DNA of 64,000 bases from Azoarcus sp. DN11. Lineage in GTDB: Bacteria; Pseudomonadota; Gammaproteobacteria; Burkholderiales; Rhodocyclaceae. The translations under genes were made by a program, and so were the position numbers. Below, in pieces: positions 37,001 through 45,660 of the stretch. Numbering within the stretch: the first letter of the stretch is position 1; each line of letters starts with the position of its first letter. The notes beneath the pieces were generated by a model that saw nothing but the letters and a program-made list of their open reading frames with translations, was not told the origin of the DNA and ran no database searches. The stretch spans positions 124,001-188,000 of the forward strand of contig NZ_CP021731.1 in the NCBI RefSeq assembly GCF_003628555.1, written 5' to 3'.

Positions 37001-39166
37001 CGCCGCCAGTTCAAGAAGTCCGACTACGCCGAGCTCGCGCTGCACTACAAGGACAAGATCGTCCAGGTGCACGTGATGGCCGAATACGCCAAGCTCGCAG
37101 TCCGCAAGGTCCAGGCGGCGATGGCCTTCATCGTCGATTACTTCAGCCTCGACCGCGCCGAATTCGTGCGGCGCTACTTCGCCGGGCGCAAGGACGTGCT
37201 GGAGATGGCGACCACGGAGGCCGCGCATCGGCGCATCCTCACTGATCTCGCCAACCCCGAGCAGCAGGCCATCGTCGCCGCGCCCCTCGAAGGCAACCAC
37301 CTGGTGCTCGCTGGCCCAGGCGCCGGTAAGACGAAGGTCATCGTGCATCGAGTCGCGTGGCTACTGCGCGAATGCATGGTGCTGCCGGAAGCGATCATGG
37401 TGCTCGCCTACAACCGCTCCGCCGCCAACGAGATCCGGCGCCGCCTTTGGGCGCTGGTCGGCACGGATGCCGCCGGAGTGGCGGTGCAGACGCTCCACGG
37501 GCTCGCGATGCGGATCACTGGCACCAGCTACGCGGTGGCTATCGAACGCGGAGAGGCGGTGGACTTCGGTGAAGTGATCCGTAAGGCCACCCAGCGGCTC
37601 CGAGCCGCCGAGCAGGGCTCGGGCGAGGGGGATGGCGTCGGCCCCTCCATCGTCCGTGACCGCCTGCTGTCGGGGCTGCGCTTCCTGCTTGTCGACGAAT
37701 ACCAGGACATCAACGGCGACCACTACGAGCTCATCAGCGCGGTCGCCGGACGCACGCTGCAGACCGAGGAAGACCGCGTCTCGCTGATGGTGGTCGGCGA
37801 CGACGACCAGAACATCTACGCCTTCGACGGCGCGAGCGTGCGCTATATCCGCCAGTTCGAGGCCGACTACGCCGCGCGCCGCTACGCGCTGATCGAGAAC
37901 TACCGCTCGACAAAGCACATCATCCATTGCGCCAACCGTGTCGTCGAACGCGCCCGCGACCGCATGAAGGCCGGGCAGGCGATCCGCGTGAACCACGCGC
38001 GGCGCGAACAGCCCGACGGCGGCGAGTACGGCGCGCTCGATCCGCTCACAGAAGGCCGCGTGCACGTCCTCGAAGTGCCGCGCAACCCGCATCAGGAAGT
38101 GCAGGTCGCACTCGACGAACTGCAGCGTGCGCATGACCTGATCGCGCAGGACGGCGAGGCAGGCCAATGGGGCCGCTTCGCCGTCATCGCCCGCCGCTGG
38201 GAAGACCTCGAACCGATGGCCGCGCTATGCCGCCTGCGCGGGATCCCCGTGCGGCTGCTGCGGGACGGCGCTAGCGTCAGCCTGCACCAGACGCGCGAAG
38301 GCGACGCCCTCGCGACCTTGCTGCGCGGCCAGCGCCGCAGCCTCCAACGGCGGCGCGTGCTGATCCGCTCCGGCGTCCTGTCTCGCTGGTTCCGCCGCCG
38401 CTTCCACGCCCCGCCGGACGGCCTCATCGAGCACCCCCAGCGTGCCGCGCTCGCGCAGTTCATCAATGACGTCGAGTCGACTGCCCCCGGCCGCGAACTC
38501 GTCGTCGACGACCTCATCGAATCCCTCTACGACTTCGGCGCGATCGGCAAACCCACCGCCGACGCCCGCCCCAACGCCCCGCTGGTGCTGATGACCGCCC
38601 ACCGCGCGAAGGGCCTGGAGTTTGACCACGTGCTGATCCTCGACGGCGGCGGTTGGCAGGGACGCGGGGATGACGAGCGGCGGCTCTTCTATGTCGCGAT
38701 GACGCGGGCGCGGAAGTCGCTGACGGTGTGTGAGGTGGTCGGCGGGCAGCATCCGTTTGTGGGCGATTTGGAGAACCTGGTGATGCGCTCACGGCCGAAT
38801 GTGCCGCCGCCGGAGCCGGGCGTCGCGCATCGGATCTGGTGTGCGGATCCGGAGAAGATCGTCCTTTCGTGGCCGGGGCGCTTCGCGCCCGCGGCACTCA
38901 TTCATCGGGCGCTGGCGGCGCTCGATGTCCGCGATCCGCTTGCTTTGCAGCCCCGGAGCGACGGTGCTGCAGGCTGGGAGATTGCCGACGCGTCGGGCGT
39001 CGTAGTTGGACGGATGTCGTCGAAGTTTCAGCCGCCGCACGGCGAGATCACTGCCGTGCGGGTGGCGGCGGTGCTTGTGCGCCATGCGAGGGAGGACGAG
39101 CAGGAAAAATTGCGGCGCCAGTCCTGGGATCTCGTTCTGCCTGAAATCGAGTACGTGGGGAGATAA
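34007..39166 (+). CDS. Triple fusion: DEDD exonuclease - RecQ helicase - UvrD/Rep helicase
   Basis: This 1719-residue protein begins with a DnaQ/RNase D-like 3'-5' exonuclease (D16 and E18 in CLDIETA, GHNVIAFD near 65-72, D in NDPVRDAEL near 126). A RecQ-type helicase follows (Walker A PTGGGKS ~318, DEAHC ~420, QEAGRAGRDQ ~606). A winged-helix-rich linker (~640-1040) leads to an SF1A helicase (GPGAGKT ~1101, DEYQD ~1227, GDDDQNIYAF ~1262, TAHRAKGLEFDHV ~1528, YVAMTRAR ~1561). ATG at 34007 or TTG at 34001 may start it. The role is probably DNA repair or anti-phage DNA degradation; function is inferred from domains only. Confidence 0.88.
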   Translation: MAAPPAAPRARCLCLDIETARQDRMALRELGVFRPDLDARLRLSGKDSKLVSRLDALTEGAAFVLGHNVIAFDQPALAALHPELALHRLPLIDTLELSPVAFPQNPYHRLVKDYKLCATTRNDPVRDAELAYELFVDQNEALQQRVADHPDEALCLHFLLAPENGKGVANFFATLRRALKPSLEEAAAAWQRATAGKVCITGERWVIEHCLPDPAWHKSLAYALAWLRVAGGNSVLPPWVSLSFPQAREAIAALRDVPCPDPACAWCREQHDLETLLPRYFPSITRFRSTPTTADGRSLQQTIVENGFAGRPTLAILPTGGGKSLCFQLPALARYYRNGSLTVVISPLQSLMKDQVDNLEARGITCAGYLNSLLNPMERRVMLDKLRLGDLGLIFVAPEQFRSTAFANALMHREIGAWVFDEAHCLSKWGHDFRPDYLYVSRFIKARQKDKPSPVFCFTATAKPDVVDDICAHFEKRLGVVLDRLEGGVGRDNLSYEVYPVSVQAKYAAVLRLLQETLREEGGAIVFCARQKGVEDLAQFLRDAGLDCGFFHGGMLPTDKRAVQEAFLAGTLRVIAATNAFGMGVDKPDVRLVIHLDTPGSLENYLQEAGRAGRDQAPARCVLLYDDADLDVQFRLLKNSRLTQHDIGAILKALRAIERKDRSEGQVVVTSGEILLEIPDAHRIDPDASDADTKVRIAVAWLEEARLLERHENHTRVFPGSLLVANEEEARATLRKKLGSEADIEPYVRILSILIQADDDEGLSTDELMLATGKDSRTLQHMLRELDRWKLLSNDTEIGVTFYRDPDTAQRLDELARIEDALLKNLREEAPDADQEGWQVLNVRRLCDTLRRDAQVDFDPDKLTRLLKSFAEPFGDGVAQRGFFALRPQTADSRYLKLLRPWKDIETIRERRMRLARALLQEFQRRRQGNTLLVTCKQGELETALQADTTLADLGVEKWDVALSAALLYLDANEVLHLARGKAVFRSAMSIELNAEARRRQFKKSDYAELALHYKDKIVQVHVMAEYAKLAVRKVQAAMAFIVDYFSLDRAEFVRRYFAGRKDVLEMATTEAAHRRILTDLANPEQQAIVAAPLEGNHLVLAGPGAGKTKVIVHRVAWLLRECMVLPEAIMVLAYNRSAANEIRRRLWALVGTDAAGVAVQTLHGLAMRITGTSYAVAIERGEAVDFGEVIRKATQRLRAAEQGSGEGDGVGPSIVRDRLLSGLRFLLVDEYQDINGDHYELISAVAGRTLQTEEDRVSLMVVGDDDQNIYAFDGASVRYIRQFEADYAARRYALIENYRSTKHIIHCANRVVERARDRMKAGQAIRVNHARREQPDGGEYGALDPLTEGRVHVLEVPRNPHQEVQVALDELQRAHDLIAQDGEAGQWGRFAVIARRWEDLEPMAALCRLRGIPVRLLRDGASVSLHQTREGDALATLLRGQRRSLQRRRVLIRSGVLSRWFRRRFHAPPDGLIEHPQRAALAQFINDVESTAPGRELVVDDLIESLYDFGAIGKPTADARPNAPLVLMTAHRAKGLEFDHVLILDGGGWQGRGDDERRLFYVAMTRARKSLTVCEVVGGQHPFVGDLENLVMRSRPNVPPPEPGVAHRIWCADPEKIVLSWPGRFAPAALIHRALAALDVRDPLALQPRSDGAAGWEIADASGVVVGRMSSKFQPPHGEITAVRVAAVLVRHAREDEQEKLRRQSWDLVLPEIEYVGR

Positions 39167-39299
39167 CCCGCGTGGGACAGCTCATGGTCGAGATGTGATC
39201 TTCGCCTCTGGATCAGGTCTGCAAAGGAAGGCGCAAGCCAGGGGTATGGAAGGACGTCAAACCGCCAACAGATTCAGCATCCCATGAGCGCGATTGCGC

Positions 39300-39354
39300 T
39301 TGACAGAAGGGAGAGGTCGAAAGAGTATGTGTCCATTGTCCATGGACTGTGGAC
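39300..39354 (+). promoter_or_regulatory. Promoter and near-perfect palindromic operator of the three-gene operon
   Basis: TTGACA at 39300-39305 is followed by weak -10 candidates around 39323-39331. A 24-base palindrome at 39331-39354 (arms GTCCA..GTCCA and TGGAC..TGGAC, only the two bases in the middle of each arm mismatched) lies 18 bases before the GTG of the winged-helix gene, which suggests negative autoregulation. Confidence 0.55.
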
Positions 39355-39372
39355 GGGTGCTGAGGGCAGATT

Positions 39373-40026
39373 GTGAAAAGTCAAGATGTCTATTTGTTAC
39401 TGAAGCTGGTTTCACTCTCGAAGCAGGAGCAACAAGAGCGAGACGACCCCTTCGGTAGCAAGCTTATGCCACTTGAAGCTTGGCGAGACTGGAGCGACGA
39501 GGATGAATCGCACGAGCAGTTTGATCTCGGTTTTCCATCGTATGGAAAGGGACCTGATTCTGACCGCTACAGTGTCCGGTCCCTGTCCGTGCTCACAGGG
39601 ATTAGCAAGTCGGAAATTAGCAACGCACTTAATCGATGTTACCAGTCTGGGCTCGCGAAGATTTCACGTGATGATGCCGTTCCGACAGTAAACACAAGGG
39701 CTTTACGCGATTTCATCATTTATGGGATTCGCTATGTGTTTCCCGCCAAGATGCAAGAAATGACAAGAGGGATCGCCACCGGCCTAATGGCACCTGTGTT
39801 TGGTGGCGAGCTCAGGTCTGCCGGACAACAAATTCCCGTTTGGCCTGATCCTAGAGGTAACACATCAGGTTTGGCGGTAGAGCCCCTCTTCAAGACTGTA
39901 ACGATGGCAGTACGAAAGGACCGAAACCTATATATATTACTGGCTCTGGTGGACTCAATTCGCCTCGGTTTGCCGCGAGAGCGAAATCTGGCAATCAAGA
40001 AATTAGAGGATGTCCTTCGGGATTAG
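39373..40026 (+). CDS. Winged-helix protein, first gene of a putative NTase/PP2C operon
   Basis: This 217-residue protein of unrecognised family has a helix-turn-helix-like segment (VRSLSVLTGISKSEISNALN, about residues 67-86) and a wing-like stretch after it. The C-terminal part is helical without known motifs. GTG at 39373 follows GAGGGC. The DNA is visibly AT-richer than the fusion helicase gene and codon use is less GC-biased, consistent with horizontal transfer. The gap to the next gene is two bases. By analogy with two-gene AbiE systems it may be the antitoxin/repressor, but sequence kinship to AbiEi is not evident to me. Confidence 0.7.
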   Translation: MKSQDVYLLLKLVSLSKQEQQERDDPFGSKLMPLEAWRDWSDEDESHEQFDLGFPSYGKGPDSDRYSVRSLSVLTGISKSEISNALNRCYQSGLAKISRDDAVPTVNTRALRDFIIYGIRYVFPAKMQEMTRGIATGLMAPVFGGELRSAGQQIPVWPDPRGNTSGLAVEPLFKTVTMAVRKDRNLYILLALVDSIRLGLPRERNLAIKKLEDVLRD

Positions 40027-40028
40027 TA

Positions 40029-40736
40029 ATGTCAATTTACGATGATCATGTCGCGATGATTGCGTGTGTCGCGGAGGCTATGGGGCCGGACTTGTGCAAG
40101 GAAGTCGCCTTTGTTGGCGGCTGTACAACCGGACTCCTCCTCACCGATCCTTACACGCGGGAGCTGGTACGGCACACAGACGATGTCGATTTAATCGTTC
40201 ACGTAATCAGCACGCGGGGTTGGCACGAGTTACTCGATAAGCTTCGGTCTAAGGGCTTCAAAGAGGACATGCAGGAAGACGGCCCTATCTGCGCCATGTA
40301 CCTGAATGGTCTTCGTGTAGATTTCATGCCGGATGATGCCTCTATTCTCAGTTTTTCGAATATCTGGTATAGGGATGCTCTCCAGAAGGCAGAGGAATAC
40401 CGCCTCAGTGAAAAGCTGACAATTCGGTTGGTGCGGCCGGAGTATTTTGTTGCGACAAAACTAGAGGCCTATCGCAATCGCGGAAATGACGATCCACTTG
40501 AAAGTCGGGACATCGAGGATATTTTGAATTTGCTTGATGGGCGACCGGAGCTTCCGGCCGAAATACTGGCGGCTCCAAAAGCGATGCGGGTTTACATAAG
40601 TGAACAGTTCTCAGCATTGCTGCGAACACGTGATTTCGATTACGCCGTACAGGCGGCCGCGAACAGCGATAGTGGCCGCGAAGAGTTGCTCGTCGATCGT
40701 ATCAAGCTTGTGATTGGCTTCGGTGACTTGGGATGA
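40029..40736 (+). CDS. Nucleotidyltransferase-fold protein (AbiEii/MenT-like)
   Basis: This 235-residue protein has the nucleotidyltransferase beta signature: GGCTTGLLL (about residues 29-37) followed by HTDDVDLIV (about 51-59), with a third acidic residue likely in LRVDFMP (about 97-103). A later segment (RPEYFVATKLEAYRNRG..D...SRDIEDI) matches the C-terminal part of AbiEii-type toxins. Such enzymes can add nucleotides to tRNA ends or other targets. Its stop overlaps the next ATG (ATGA). It is probably the effector of the operon; the target is unknown. Confidence 0.8.
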   Translation: MSIYDDHVAMIACVAEAMGPDLCKEVAFVGGCTTGLLLTDPYTRELVRHTDDVDLIVHVISTRGWHELLDKLRSKGFKEDMQEDGPICAMYLNGLRVDFMPDDASILSFSNIWYRDALQKAEEYRLSEKLTIRLVRPEYFVATKLEAYRNRGNDDPLESRDIEDILNLLDGRPELPAEILAAPKAMRVYISEQFSALLRTRDFDYAVQAAANSDSGREELLVDRIKLVIGFGDLG

Positions 40737-41488
40737 ACATCGAAACTCGAATCGAGTGGCAGTGGACTAGTCGGCGTGGAGCTGAGCGGGGCGAAAATCG
40801 CGATGCATGCGGTCTTTTCGGCGGGAAGGCATACACCTTCGCGGCAATTATCGACGCGTCCTCAAAGGGAAAAAATGGCGTTCGCTTTAATGAGTTATGG
40901 ATCAACGCTCTCTTGAATGGGCTGCCAGCGGATCGGGCGTCACGAGAGCAGGTAATAACGGCGATGCGCAACGCGCAGGGGAAGCTACGTTCTGAGGGGC
41001 TCTTTCAGGAACGGGCATGCTTTGCTGCACTGCTATTGCCTCACGCGCTTCCAAATACCGGTTTGGCTTTTACATGCGGCGACTGCAGAATTGGCTTCGA
41101 GTCACAGAGCGGAGAAATCATATGGTTAACGGAGACGCACAGGCTTGGGGACATCTGTCAGCGTAATGGCTTGGTACTGGATATACCCAATCCAAATATT
41201 GTTACCCGGACATTAAACGCAAGGCGTCATGAGGACCCGGAAATTCTTGAATTGATGGCACCGGAGGGCAGTGCGTGGGTGCTGGCGACGGATGGTTTCT
41301 GGTCAGACTGTAAGTGTCCTCGGACGCCACCAGAGGATGACAGTAGTTACTTGCTGCTTGGTTCGATGCTCAAGCGTTACGAAAACAGCGATACACCAAA
41401 CCTGATTCTAGAAGGCTCATTCGCAGGTACGATCAGCGACAACTTGAATTTCTCCGCTGATCAGTGCGCTCTGCTTGTTCGATCGTAG
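40733..41488 (+). CDS. PP2C-like serine/threonine phosphatase
   Basis: This 251-residue protein shows a reduced PP2C (PPM) layout: GENRDACGLF near residue 20, IIDASSKG (about 41-48, where canonical enzymes have a DG.GG metal site), VLATDGFWSD (about 180) and DNLNFSADQCALLV at the C-terminus. The two late Asp motifs are kept while the early glycine-rich motif is changed, so metal binding may be altered. It overlaps the nucleotidyltransferase gene by four bases and the DNA is AT-richer than the neighbourhood. A regulator or partner of the nucleotidyltransferase is suggested by coupling. Confidence 0.75.
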   Translation: MNIETRIEWQWTSRRGAERGENRDACGLFGGKAYTFAAIIDASSKGKNGVRFNELWINALLNGLPADRASREQVITAMRNAQGKLRSEGLFQERACFAALLLPHALPNTGLAFTCGDCRIGFESQSGEIIWLTETHRLGDICQRNGLVLDIPNPNIVTRTLNARRHEDPEILELMAPEGSAWVLATDGFWSDCKCPRTPPEDDSSYLLLGSMLKRYENSDTPNLILEGSFAGTISDNLNFSADQCALLVRS

Positions 41489-41585
41489 CTATGCCTCCTT
41501 GGACCGTCGAAAGGAGTGCGATGAAAGGGAGATGGTGGTAACAATCAGCTCCTCCGAGAACCGGACGGCACCACCGCGGACCAAC

Positions 41586-44500
41586 TCAAGTCCGCAAGAC
41601 GCTATACCGTCTGAACAACGCTACCGGCAACGTCCGCTCCAGTCGCCACGTGATCGACAGCGGCCGATCCCCCTCCCAGCATTCCAGCGTCACCGGCCCC
41701 AATGCGCGATACGCCTGCCCGCGCGCCTCCCGGACGAAAAGTTGGAAATTCCACCCATTGCTCGGCGATTCGCAGTAGCGGCGCCCAGCCGGCGTGTCCG
41801 GCCCCGCGGAGTTTTGTGATTGCCAGTGGAACAGCTCCGGGCTGATCGCGTAGTCGTGGTAGGCGATGCGTTCGTTGAAGCCGTCGCGCTTGTCGAGGGT
41901 GACGAACAGGAGTTCGGTCTTGTGCTCGGGTAGCGCGAGGACGCCCGCGCGGAACGGAGTGCGACGTTCCGCAGTGAGCCAGCCGACGGCGGTGAGAATT
42001 TCGCGGATCTGGTAGGCGGCATGCAGGGTGAGCGGCCAGTCGGCGGGGGCGCCGGGGAGAGGCTCCGGGTCGAGATCGGCGCGCTCGTCGAGGCAGGTGG
42101 CGAGTTCTCCGAGTTCGCGGCACATGACGGGATTGTCGGCCATGCGGGCGAGGAAGGCGGGGACGTCCATCAGGGCGCTGCGGTCGCTGAAAAGCTGGTA
42201 GGCGAGCATTTGCAGGCGACCCCGCTCGGTGGGCGTGAGTTGGCCGGCGAGGTCGCCGGGGTTTTCTGCGACGCGGCGCAGGACCCGAAGGTGCTCGGGA
42301 TCGTCGATATGCAGGAGCGCCGCGAAGTGTTTGCCGAGGTAGGTTTCGTCAGGATCGGGCGCGGAGTGTTCGAGATCGGCGGCGCGGCGCAGCGCGGTCC
42401 AGCCGGGTTTGCCGTCGTAGAGGTCTTCGAGGTCCAGGCACTGGTCGTGCACGAAGTCGGCGAGCGTCAGGGGCGCGCCGCGGCGGGTGGTGGCGTAATA
42501 GCGCAGTTCGGCGGTGAGGCGACGCCAGTTCTGGTTGCTGATCTGGCGCAGGCCGCGCAGGACGGCATCGCGCGCGACGCGGTCGAACTGGATGTGGCAG
42601 CCGGGTGGCAGCGTCGTGAAGCCCTGTTCGACGGCTCCGATGAGCTGCTGGCGGTTGAGGCCGGTAATCGAGCGATACAGCAGGTCGAAGCGGAAATCGT
42701 CTTGTAGCCGCCCGACGAAATCGAGAACGAGGCAGCTCTCCTTGCCGTCGGCGAGGCGTAGGCCGCGCCCGAGTTGTTGCTGGAACACGACCGGGCTTTG
42801 GGTCGGGCGCAGGAGCAGCAGCGTGTTGGCTTCCGGGATGTCGACACCCTCGTTGTAGAGATCGACGGTGCAAAGCACTTTCAGCGTGCCGGCGGCGAGG
42901 TCTTGCGGGGCGCGATCGCGGACGTCGCGCGGCGTCTGGCTGGTGATCGCGAGCGCCGGGAGGCCCGCCTTGGTGAGCCAGTCAGCCATGAAATTCGCGT
43001 GGGCGATGTCGACGCAAAACGCGATCGCGCGCATGGCGCTGTGGTCGGCGACGTATTGCTCGATGGCGTGGATCACCAGACGGGCACGGGCGTCGTTGCC
43101 GCTGATGACGTTGGCGAGCTGGGCGAGTTCGCCGGGCTGATTCCAGCGGATGCGGCTGAGATCCGTGCTGTCGGTACTCGCGTAGTACTCGAAGGGTGCG
43201 AGGAGTTGCTGGTCGAGCGCGTCCCAGAGGCGCAGTTCGACCGCCGGACTGCCGTCGGGGCGCGCGTCGAAGTACTGCAGCACCGAGCGTCCGTCCGCGC
43301 GCTCGGGCGTCGCGGTGAGGCCGAGCAGGAAGCGCGGGCGGATCGTGCTGGCGAAGGCGTCGAACTGGCTCGCCGGCAGGTGGTGGCATTCGTCGATGAC
43401 GACGGTGTTCCAGTAGTCGACGCCGTGGCTTGCAAGCAGATCGCGAGCGGCGACCGACATGATCGTCGCGAAGAGGTGTTCGCTGCTGTCAGGTTGGCTG
43501 CCGTCCGCAAGGAGCTCGCCGAAGGCGGGGGAGCGCAGCACCTGGGGGTAGGTTTCGATGGCCTGCCGCAAGAGCTCGACGCGATGCGCGACGAACAAGA
43601 GACGCGGCTTGCCGCCCTGCTGCTCGCACAGGCGCTTGTAGTCGAACGCTGCGACGACGGTCTTGCCGGTGCCGGTCGCCGCGACGACAAGGTTGCGCGT
43701 GCGGCCGTGGCGGCGTTCGGCGGCGAGGCGGTCGAGCATCGCCTGCTGATAGGTCTTCGGCTGCAGGTCGAACCACGTGGGGGTGGCAATGGGCTCCGTG
43801 TTCGTGCCCTTGGCCTGATGCAGTGCGCGGCGCAGTTCGAGGCGATGCGTGTCGTCGTGAGGGTCGAAGCGCTGAAATTCCGGGTCGTTCCACAGCGTTT
43901 CGAAATGCGCCTCGGCAGCGGCGAAGAGGTCGGCTTGTCCGGCCTGGGTGAACTTGACCGTCCATTCGACGCCACCGAGCAGCGCGGCCGCCGACAGATT
44001 GGCGCTGCCGACGAAGGCGGTGCCGAAGCCGGTCGCGCGGTGAAACAGCCAGGCCTTCGCGTGCAGGCGGCTGCGGCGGCCGTCGAGGGAGATACGGAGT
44101 TCCACGCCCGGCAGGGCCGCGAGCGTCTCGACGGCGCGGGCTTCGGTCGCGCCGGTATAGGTGGTCGTGATGACGCGTAGCCGCGTGCGCGGCTGGCCGT
44201 CCGCGCCGATCGCGGTGACGGATTCCAGCACGTCGAGGAGCTTGCGCAACCCGCTCCACGTGATGAAGCTGACGACGATGTCCACGTGGTCGGCAGAACC
44301 GAGCTCGGCCCGAAGTTCGGCGAACAGCGAGGGGTCGGCGCGTCCGGCGGTGAACAGCCACGGTGCGAGCAGGCCCGTGGGAGGCTGTGGTGGGCGGGCG
44401 TTGGTGCGATAAATCGAGCGCAGCCAGTACGGGCGCAGTCCACTCCGCTGCGGGCGCATCGCCGTGTCGCAGGTGGGTGAGCAGGCGGTTGATGAGCGCC

Positions 44501-44718
44501 AGTTCGCGTTGCTCGCGTGCGATGTCGTCTTCGGCGTCGGTCGCCTCTTCGAGCAGATCGGGCAGCAGTCGGGCAAGCACTTCGACCAGCCGGCGGCGGC
44601 GGGCATCGCCGGTGAGACGCTCAACGTCGGCTTGCCCCGCATCGCGCAGCTGCAGCGCGAGTTCCCGGATACGCCCGTCGAGCAGGAGATCGTAGAGGCC
44701 GTTGGGGAGGCTGGTCAT
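41586..44718 (-). pseudogene. PLD - DEAD/DEAH helicase - DUF3427 protein, frameshifted near the N-terminus
   Basis: The N-terminal ~95 codons (MTSLPNGLYDLLLDGRIREL...) are in one frame and the remaining ~945 codons in another, switching at about 44415-44455 near YWLRSIYRTN. Downstream are a phospholipase D-like nuclease domain (RLHAKAWLFH, GSANLS), a helicase core (Walker A ATGTGKT, VIDECHH, then ..QQLGRGLRL) and a DUF3427 C-terminal region. Either the gene is broken, a base is miscalled, or translation begins at the ATG at 44459 in the second frame. This family is common in defence islands. It converges with the PP2C gene. Confidence 0.8.
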
Positions 44719-44869
44719 GAGTGCAGGATGCCGTCTTTCGGTCAGATGCTTTAATGGTATCGCCGCAGCATAGGCCGTGCGCTGCCTGTGCGGGCGAGAC
44801 TTCTACTGCAACTGATGAATGCGTTCCTGTTACGTAATCGAAATGATCTCTATCCAGTGCCCAGTCTCG

Positions 44870-44886
44870 TCGTCCCGGGCGTGCCA
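44870..44886 (+). repeat. Attachment-site-like repeat, copy 4 (two mismatches)
   Basis: TCGTCCCGGGCGTGCCA matches the tRNA-Arg end at 15 of 17 bases. The preceding bases (TATCCAGTGCCCAGTCTCG) resemble those before copies 2 and 3. It marks the likely right end of the accessory region just before the liv operon. Confidence 0.65.
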
Positions 44887-44894
44887 ATTTCAAT

Positions 44895-44922
44895 GAAGGA
44901 GCCACCAATCGGTGGCTTCTTC
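44895..44922. terminator. Hairpin between the DUF3427 helicase and livF
   Basis: AGCCACC/GGTGGCT with flanking GAAGG/TCTTC forms a stem around a four-base loop, followed by TTCTTCG rather than a clean T-run. It lies 25 bases beyond the livF stop and may end the liv transcript or belong to the att-like copy. Confidence 0.45.
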
Positions 44923-44946
44923 GCTTCCCGCTACACCGCCGCGTGC

Positions 44947-45660
44947 CTACCCCCCGAGGTAAGCCTCCTCGACCTTGGGATTGGCCAGCAGGTTCTCGCC
45001 TGAATCGGACAGGACGATCCTGCCGGTTTCGATCACGTAACCACGGCGCGCGATTTTCAGGGCCTGGCGGACGTTTTGCTCGACCAGCAGGATGGTCAGG
45101 CCGGCGCGATTGATCTCCGTCACGGTCCGGAAGATTTCCTGCACCATCAGCGGCGCCAGCCCCATCGAGGGTTCGTCCAGCAGGAGCAGCTTCGGTTTTG
45201 CCATCAGCGCACGGCCGATCGCCAGCATCTGCTGCTCGCCGCCGGAAAGGTTGCCGGCGAACTGTCCGGCGCGGTCCTTGAGGCGGGGAAACAGCTGATA
45301 GACCTCGTCCAGGGAGTCGCCGACCCCGGCCTTGTCCGGGCGGGTGTAGGTGCCCAGCTGCAGGTTCTCGGCGACCGTCAGGGTCGTGAGGATCGCGCGG
45401 CCTTCGGCCACCTGTACCACGCCGCGCTGGACGATCTGGTGCGGTGCGAGGCGGGTGATGTCCTCGCCCTGGAACTCGATCTTGCCGCGCGAGGGTTTCA
45501 GCAACCCGGACAGCGCCAGCAGGGTCGTGCTCTTGCCGGCGCCGTTGGCGCCCACCAGGGCGGTGATTTCGCCTTCATTGAGGTCGAAGTCCAGGCCCTT
45601 CACGGCCTCGATGTGGCCATACCTCACGGCGAGGTCGTGCACGCGCAGGATCTCGCTCAT
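44947..45660 (-). CDS. livF: Branched-chain amino acid ABC transporter ATPase LivF
   Basis: This 237-residue ABC ATPase is one of two nucleotide-binding subunits for uptake of branched-chain or related amino acids. It has Walker A GANGAGKST, the signature LSGGEQQ, Walker B LLLLDEPS and switch His region (here VEQN, typical of LivF). The ATG at 45660 overlaps the livG stop (ATGA), indicating translational coupling. It is the last gene of livKHMGF. Confidence 0.95.
   Translation of the reverse strand: MSEILRVHDLAVRYGHIEAVKGLDFDLNEGEITALVGANGAGKSTTLLALSGLLKPSRGKIEFQGEDITRLAPHQIVQRGVVQVAEGRAILTTLTVAENLQLGTYTRPDKAGVGDSLDEVYQLFPRLKDRAGQFAGNLSGGEQQMLAIGRALMAKPKLLLLDEPSMGLAPLMVQEIFRTVTEINRAGLTILLVEQNVRQALKIARRGYVIETGRIVLSDSGENLLANPKVEEAYLGG

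Noticed and set aside
41475..41819. Small plus-strand frame after the PP2C gene
   Set aside because: It lies mostly antisense to the conserved C-terminus of the DUF3427 helicase and has low-complexity Arg/Pro content.
26306..44946. Search for an integrase, transposase or recombinase in the accessory region
   Set aside because: None found. The only excisionase-like HTH (29689-30456) belongs to a MEDS-domain regulator and is not a phage Xis.
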